From contig JBDHWC010000031.1 of assembly GCA_039809985.1 (NCBI GenBank), forward strand, positions 1-25,863: 25,863 bases of DNA. Direction: 5' to 3'. A program made the translations under genes and the position numbers. The stretch's first letter is position 1. Every line of letters begins with the position of its first letter. Shown piece by piece: positions 23,307 to 25,863 of this stretch. Under the pieces are notes generated by a model. The model saw only the letters and a program-made list of their open reading frames with translations. It had not been told where the DNA came from and ran no database searches. This stretch comes from JAICJJ01 sp039809985 (GTDB taxonomy: Bacteria > Chloroflexota > Chloroflexia > Thermomicrobiales > UBA6265).

Positions 23307-23408
23307 ACGGGGCCGCGCGCGACGCGTCCACCCGGCTGGTGTCCCGGTGCCTGACGCGGTCGCGCTGTTCGCGCAGCTAGCAGACCACGACCGAGAGGAT
23401 GGCCCACG

Positions 23409-23594
23409 GTGTCCGGCAAGTGTGATGTGTGCGGGAAGACGACCCAGTTCGGCCGCAACGTGAGCTTCTCCAAGCGGCGGACCAACCGCATGTTCCGGCC
23501 GAACGTGCAGACCAAGCACGTCGTGATCAACGGCGTCCCGGTCAAGCTGCACGTCTGCACCCGCTGCATCCGGACCTCGGTCAAGACCAACTAG
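23409..23594 (+). CDS. rpmB: 50S ribosomal protein L28
   Basis: The 61-residue protein has the L28 pattern CDVCGKTTQFGRNVSFSKRRTNRMFRPNVQ and ends in CTRCIRTSVKT. It keeps the zinc-ribbon cysteines CDVC (5-8) and CTRC (51-54), so it is the zinc-binding ('C+') form. The GTG start has GAGAGGA about nine bases upstream. It is transcribed divergently from degV-recG and followed by a GC hairpin terminator. Confidence 0.97.
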   Translation: MSGKCDVCGKTTQFGRNVSFSKRRTNRMFRPNVQTKHVVINGVPVKLHVCTRCIRTSVKTN

Positions 23595-23618
23595 CGGCCG
23601 CCGCCGCCGAGCGGTCCC

Positions 23619-23652
23619 GGCCCCCGCGCCGTCGCGGGGGCCAACTTGTGTT
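23619..23652 (+). terminator. Likely rpmB terminator
   Basis: GGCCCCCGCG (23619-23628), loop CCGT, and CGCGGGGGCC (23633-23642) form a perfect 10-bp stem, followed by AACTTGTGTT. The tail is only moderately T-rich. It lies 25 bases after the rpmB stop. Confidence 0.65.
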
Positions 23653-23717
23653 CCGACCCCCCGCGCCCGGCGGGGACCGGCCCGCCCGGCACCGACCGCC
23701 GAACGGAGGCCCGCCCG

Positions 23718-24974
23718 ATGCCCAGAGACCGCCGCCCGGGCACCCCGCCCCTGCCGAGCCGGATCGACAGCCCGGTCACGATCGAGCGGCTCGTCGCCGG
23801 CGGTTTCGGCCTCGCCCGCGTCCTCGGCCGCGTGGTGCTCGTCTCCGGCGCGGCGCCCGGCGACATCGTCACCCTCGCCATCGACCGGGCGCAGGGGGGC
23901 GTCGCCTTCGCCCACCCGACGTCGATCCTGGAGCCGTCGCCCGACCGGGTCGAGCCGCCCCACCCCGAGCTGACCCGCTGCGGCGGTGCGGACCTGCAAC
24001 ACCTCGCCTACGACGCCCAGCTCCGGGTCAAGGGCGAGATCGTCGCCGACGCCCTGCGCCGCGTCGGCGGCGTCGTCTGGCCGGAGCCGGTCCCGGTCGT
24101 GCCGTCGCCCAGCCAGTGGGGCTACCGCGGCCGCGCCGAGTGGCGGCACGACCCGCGCGACCCCGCCCTCGGCTACGTCGCCGCCGGCACCCACGACGCC
24201 TGCGACCTCGAGGCCGACCCGTTCGTCATCCCCGCCCTGCAATCAGCCTTCGCCGACCTCCGCCAGCGGATGGCGAGCGGCGACCTGCCGGCCGACGCCC
24301 GCGAGTTCCGCGCCGCCGCCGGCGACGACGGCGTCTCGCTCGCCCCCGACCCGGACGGCGGCGACGTCCGCGAGGTGGTCCTCACCGTCGCCGGCGAGCG
24401 GCTGCGGCACGACGCGGCCTCCTTCTTCCAGGCGAACCACGGGCTGCTCGGCGCGCTGGTCGAGGAGGCGCTCCGCTTCGCCGCCTCGCCCGACGACCTC
24501 GCCGCCCAGCCGCCCGACACGATGGCGATCGACCTCTACGCCGGGGTCGGCCTCTTCACGCTGCCGCTGCTGCGCCGCTACCGGCGCGTCGTCGCGGTCG
24601 AGTCGGAGCCGGCGACCGCCGCCCACCTCGGCCGCAACGCCGCCGACGCCGGCCTGCGCGGCCTGCGCGTCGTCGAGCAACGGGTCGAGGCGTGGCTGCC
24701 CCTCGCCTACCGCTCGTTCGGCCGACCGGCGTTCCTGCTGCTCGACCCGCCGCGCACCGGCCTGCCGGCGAACGCCGCCGCCCCGCTCCTGCGGTTGCGG
24801 CCGGAGCGGATCAGCTACGTCTCCTGCGACCCCGCCACCCTCGCCCGCGACCTGAAACGCCTGCTGGAACGCGACTACCGGCTCGAGCGCGTCGTCGCCC
24901 TCGACCTTTTCCCGCAAACCCACCACATCGAAACCGTGGCACATCTCGTCCGCACCGAGCCGGAGGAGCCGTAG
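23718..24974 (+). CDS. RlmD/TrmA-type 23S rRNA (uracil-C5) methyltransferase, Fe-S cysteines incomplete
   Basis: The 418-residue protein has an N-terminal TRAM-like domain (about 20-75, IERLVAGGFGLAR), a central domain and a SAM-dependent methyltransferase domain. Motifs are FFQAN (236-240), DLYAGVGLF (272-280), DPPR (343-346) and the catalytic cysteine in VSCDPATLARDL (Cys370). In RlmD (RumA) a C-x5-C-x2-C plus a distant C holds a 4Fe-4S cluster. Here these positions read His82, Cys88, Ala91 and Cys162, so the cluster is probably absent. It may methylate uracil in 23S rRNA or tRNA; the exact site is unknown. GGAGG at 23705-23709 fixes the ATG at 23718 over an in-frame start at 23646, which falls inside the rpmB terminator tail. 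Confidence 0.9.
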   Translation: MPRDRRPGTPPLPSRIDSPVTIERLVAGGFGLARVLGRVVLVSGAAPGDIVTLAIDRAQGGVAFAHPTSILEPSPDRVEPPHPELTRCGGADLQHLAYDAQLRVKGEIVADALRRVGGVVWPEPVPVVPSPSQWGYRGRAEWRHDPRDPALGYVAAGTHDACDLEADPFVIPALQSAFADLRQRMASGDLPADAREFRAAAGDDGVSLAPDPDGGDVREVVLTVAGERLRHDAASFFQANHGLLGALVEEALRFAASPDDLAAQPPDTMAIDLYAGVGLFTLPLLRRYRRVVAVESEPATAAHLGRNAADAGLRGLRVVEQRVEAWLPLAYRSFGRPAFLLLDPPRTGLPANAAAPLLRLRPERISYVSCDPATLARDLKRLLERDYRLERVVALDLFPQTHHIETVAHLVRTEPEEP

Positions 24975-25033
24975 GGACCACCGGACGCGTCGATCGCCGG
25001 CCTATGCCGAACGACAGGGCGCGCTCGCTCCGC

Positions 25034-25411
25034 TCAACCCCAAGGATCGTCGCCGACCGGCATCCTGCCGCCGAACCGGCCCTGCTCCCCGCGGTCGGCG
25101 ACCGCCAGCTCGACCAAGGTGTCGAGGAACGGGTCGAGCCCCGTCTCCGGATGGTGGAACCGGAACCGGCCGAGCTCGTACAGCACCCGCTGGTCGGGCT
25201 GGAACTCGCCGCCGCTGCCCGCCAGCCGCTCCAGCTCGCTCAGCCGCGAGTCGTCCTCCGGCAGGGCAAGCACGTGGTCGGCCAGCGCGTCGAGGGCGGC
25301 GGCGGTCCGCAGGTTGCGCGCGTCGCGGTCGTACTCCTCCGCCTTGCGCCGCCTCCATTCCCCGGTCGCCCGGCAGAAGTCGGCGAGCGAGCGCTGGAAC
25401 GGCGAGGTCAC
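25034..25411 (-). CDS. Unknown 125-residue protein, second gene of a two-gene operon
   Basis: The GTG at 25409-25411 overlaps the preceding stop (GTGA), so translation is coupled. The product is mostly helical and charged: a basic start (CRATGEWRRRKAEEYDRDARNL), a middle LADHVLALPEDDSRLSELERLAG, and a C-terminal LYELGRFRFHHPETGLDPFLDTL. No signal, membrane helix or known motif is seen. I do not recognise the family. It faces the methyltransferase gene convergently, with 59 bases between the two stops. Confidence 0.6.
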   Translation of the reverse strand: MTSPFQRSLADFCRATGEWRRRKAEEYDRDARNLRTAAALDALADHVLALPEDDSRLSELERLAGSGGEFQPDQRVLYELGRFRFHHPETGLDPFLDTLVELAVADRGEQGRFGGRMPVGDDPWG

Positions 25412-25674
25412 GTCTCGTCCGACCCCGCCGCCTCGGACCCGCCTCCGAGCAGCCCCCGGTCGAGCAGGTAGCGCGCGACGAAGGCGTTGTTGGCATTGAT
25501 CAGGTGGACGGCGTAGGAACTGCTGGCCCGCACCGCGGCGAAGCCGGGCGAGGCCAGTTCCTCGTCGACGGTCGTGCCGTTGGCCGCGGCCGCGTCGGCG
25601 GCCTCTCGCTCCAGCAGTTCGTCGAGGTAGGCGAGCATCTCCTCCGCCGTCATCCCGATCGTCTCGCGCGCCAT
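25408..25674 (-). CDS. Unknown 88-residue acidic protein, first gene of a two-gene operon
   Basis: The start is the ATG at 25672-25674 with AGAGGAG about seven bases upstream on the minus strand. The protein is small and acidic: MTAEEMLAYLDELLEREAAD suggests helices, followed by VRASSSYAVHLINANNAFVARYLLDRGLL. No cysteine or membrane helix is present. The overlap with the next gene suggests that the two products act together. Size and coupling resemble toxin-antitoxin or adaptor pairs, but no known domain supports that. Confidence 0.6.
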   Translation of the reverse strand: MARETIGMTAEEMLAYLDELLEREAADAAAANGTTVDEELASPGFAAVRASSSYAVHLINANNAFVARYLLDRGLLGGGSEAAGSDET

Positions 25675-25826
25675 CCGGGGCTCCTCTCGTCGCTCGCCCC
25701 GTGCCGCGCCGGGGACCGGCCCCGGATCGTAGCACGGACGGTCGGGCGGCCCCTGCCGAACGCGGTCCGGCCCGGTTCGTGCCCGCCGCCCAGTCCCGCC
25801 GACCCCACCGGGGCGGGGCACGGTCG

Positions 25827-25832
25827 TATACT
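25827..25832 (+). promoter_or_regulatory. Candidate -10 element (TATACT) for a gene beyond the window
   Basis: TATACT lies 31 bases before the right edge, after the divergent unknown operon. No -35 is evident 16-18 bases upstream. It would drive a plus-strand gene that starts outside the window. Confidence 0.3.
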
Positions 25833-25863
25833 TGCCGTACCCGCGAGTTCGTCGCCGACGAGC

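Noticed and set aside
1..25863. tRNA or rRNA genes
   Set aside because: No T-loop GGTTCGANNCC with matching arms and no conserved rRNA stretch was seen in any gap on either strand.

Overview
The window is a very GC-rich (roughly 70% or more), gene-dense chromosomal segment from a bacterium. GC content, a long RecG next to a DegV protein, an L28 protein with four cysteines, many GTG starts, Tat-like signals on solute-binding proteins and GC-rich intergenic repeat arrays together suggest a Chloroflexota of the Thermomicrobia type. This is inference from gene content and style; a high-GC actinobacterium is the main alternative. No rRNA, tRNA, CRISPR array, transposase or phage gene was seen.

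Layout. 1-1618 is the 3' part of a membrane-anchored protein with a glycoside-hydrolase-like barrel whose two catalytic glutamates both look replaced. 1748-4106 holds a flippase-like membrane protein, a 66-residue membrane protein and a MoxR ATPase. 4292-8191 is a peptide/nickel-type ABC importer (binding protein and two permeases, no ATPases). 8224-8890 is a degenerate tandem repeat array, followed by a C45-type autoproteolytic acyltransferase/amidase (8964-9992). 10105-14259 is a copper-handling island: an unknown secreted protein, a fused TlpA-CcdA thiol-redox protein, a SCO1 copper chaperone, a doubled PCuAC protein and a cupredoxin-like protein. An AEC-family carrier converges on it (14265-15212, minus).

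15606-18674 is a plus-strand run of rsmD, coaD, a DivIVA/SepIVA-like coiled-coil protein and an MFS exporter. 18727-19138 is a second copy of the repeat family, bounded by inverted ends, whose right end supplies the stop codon of a minus-strand nitroreductase. degV-recG-nitroreductase read leftward, rpmB and a RlmD/TrmA-type RNA methyltransferase read rightward, and a two-gene unknown operon (25034-25674, minus) closes the window.

How genes work together. The copper island can be read as one assembly line: TlpA-CcdA keeps thiols reduced, SCO1 and PCuAC deliver copper, and the cupredoxin-like protein may receive or sense it. The ABC importer has no ATPase here, so it must borrow ATPases from elsewhere. 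The least explained material is the pair of repeat elements (8224-8890 and 18727-19138). They share unit, polarity, a terminal palindrome and position just past a stop codon. The second copy lies where an ancestral recG-rsmD-coaD order seems to have been broken by inversion.
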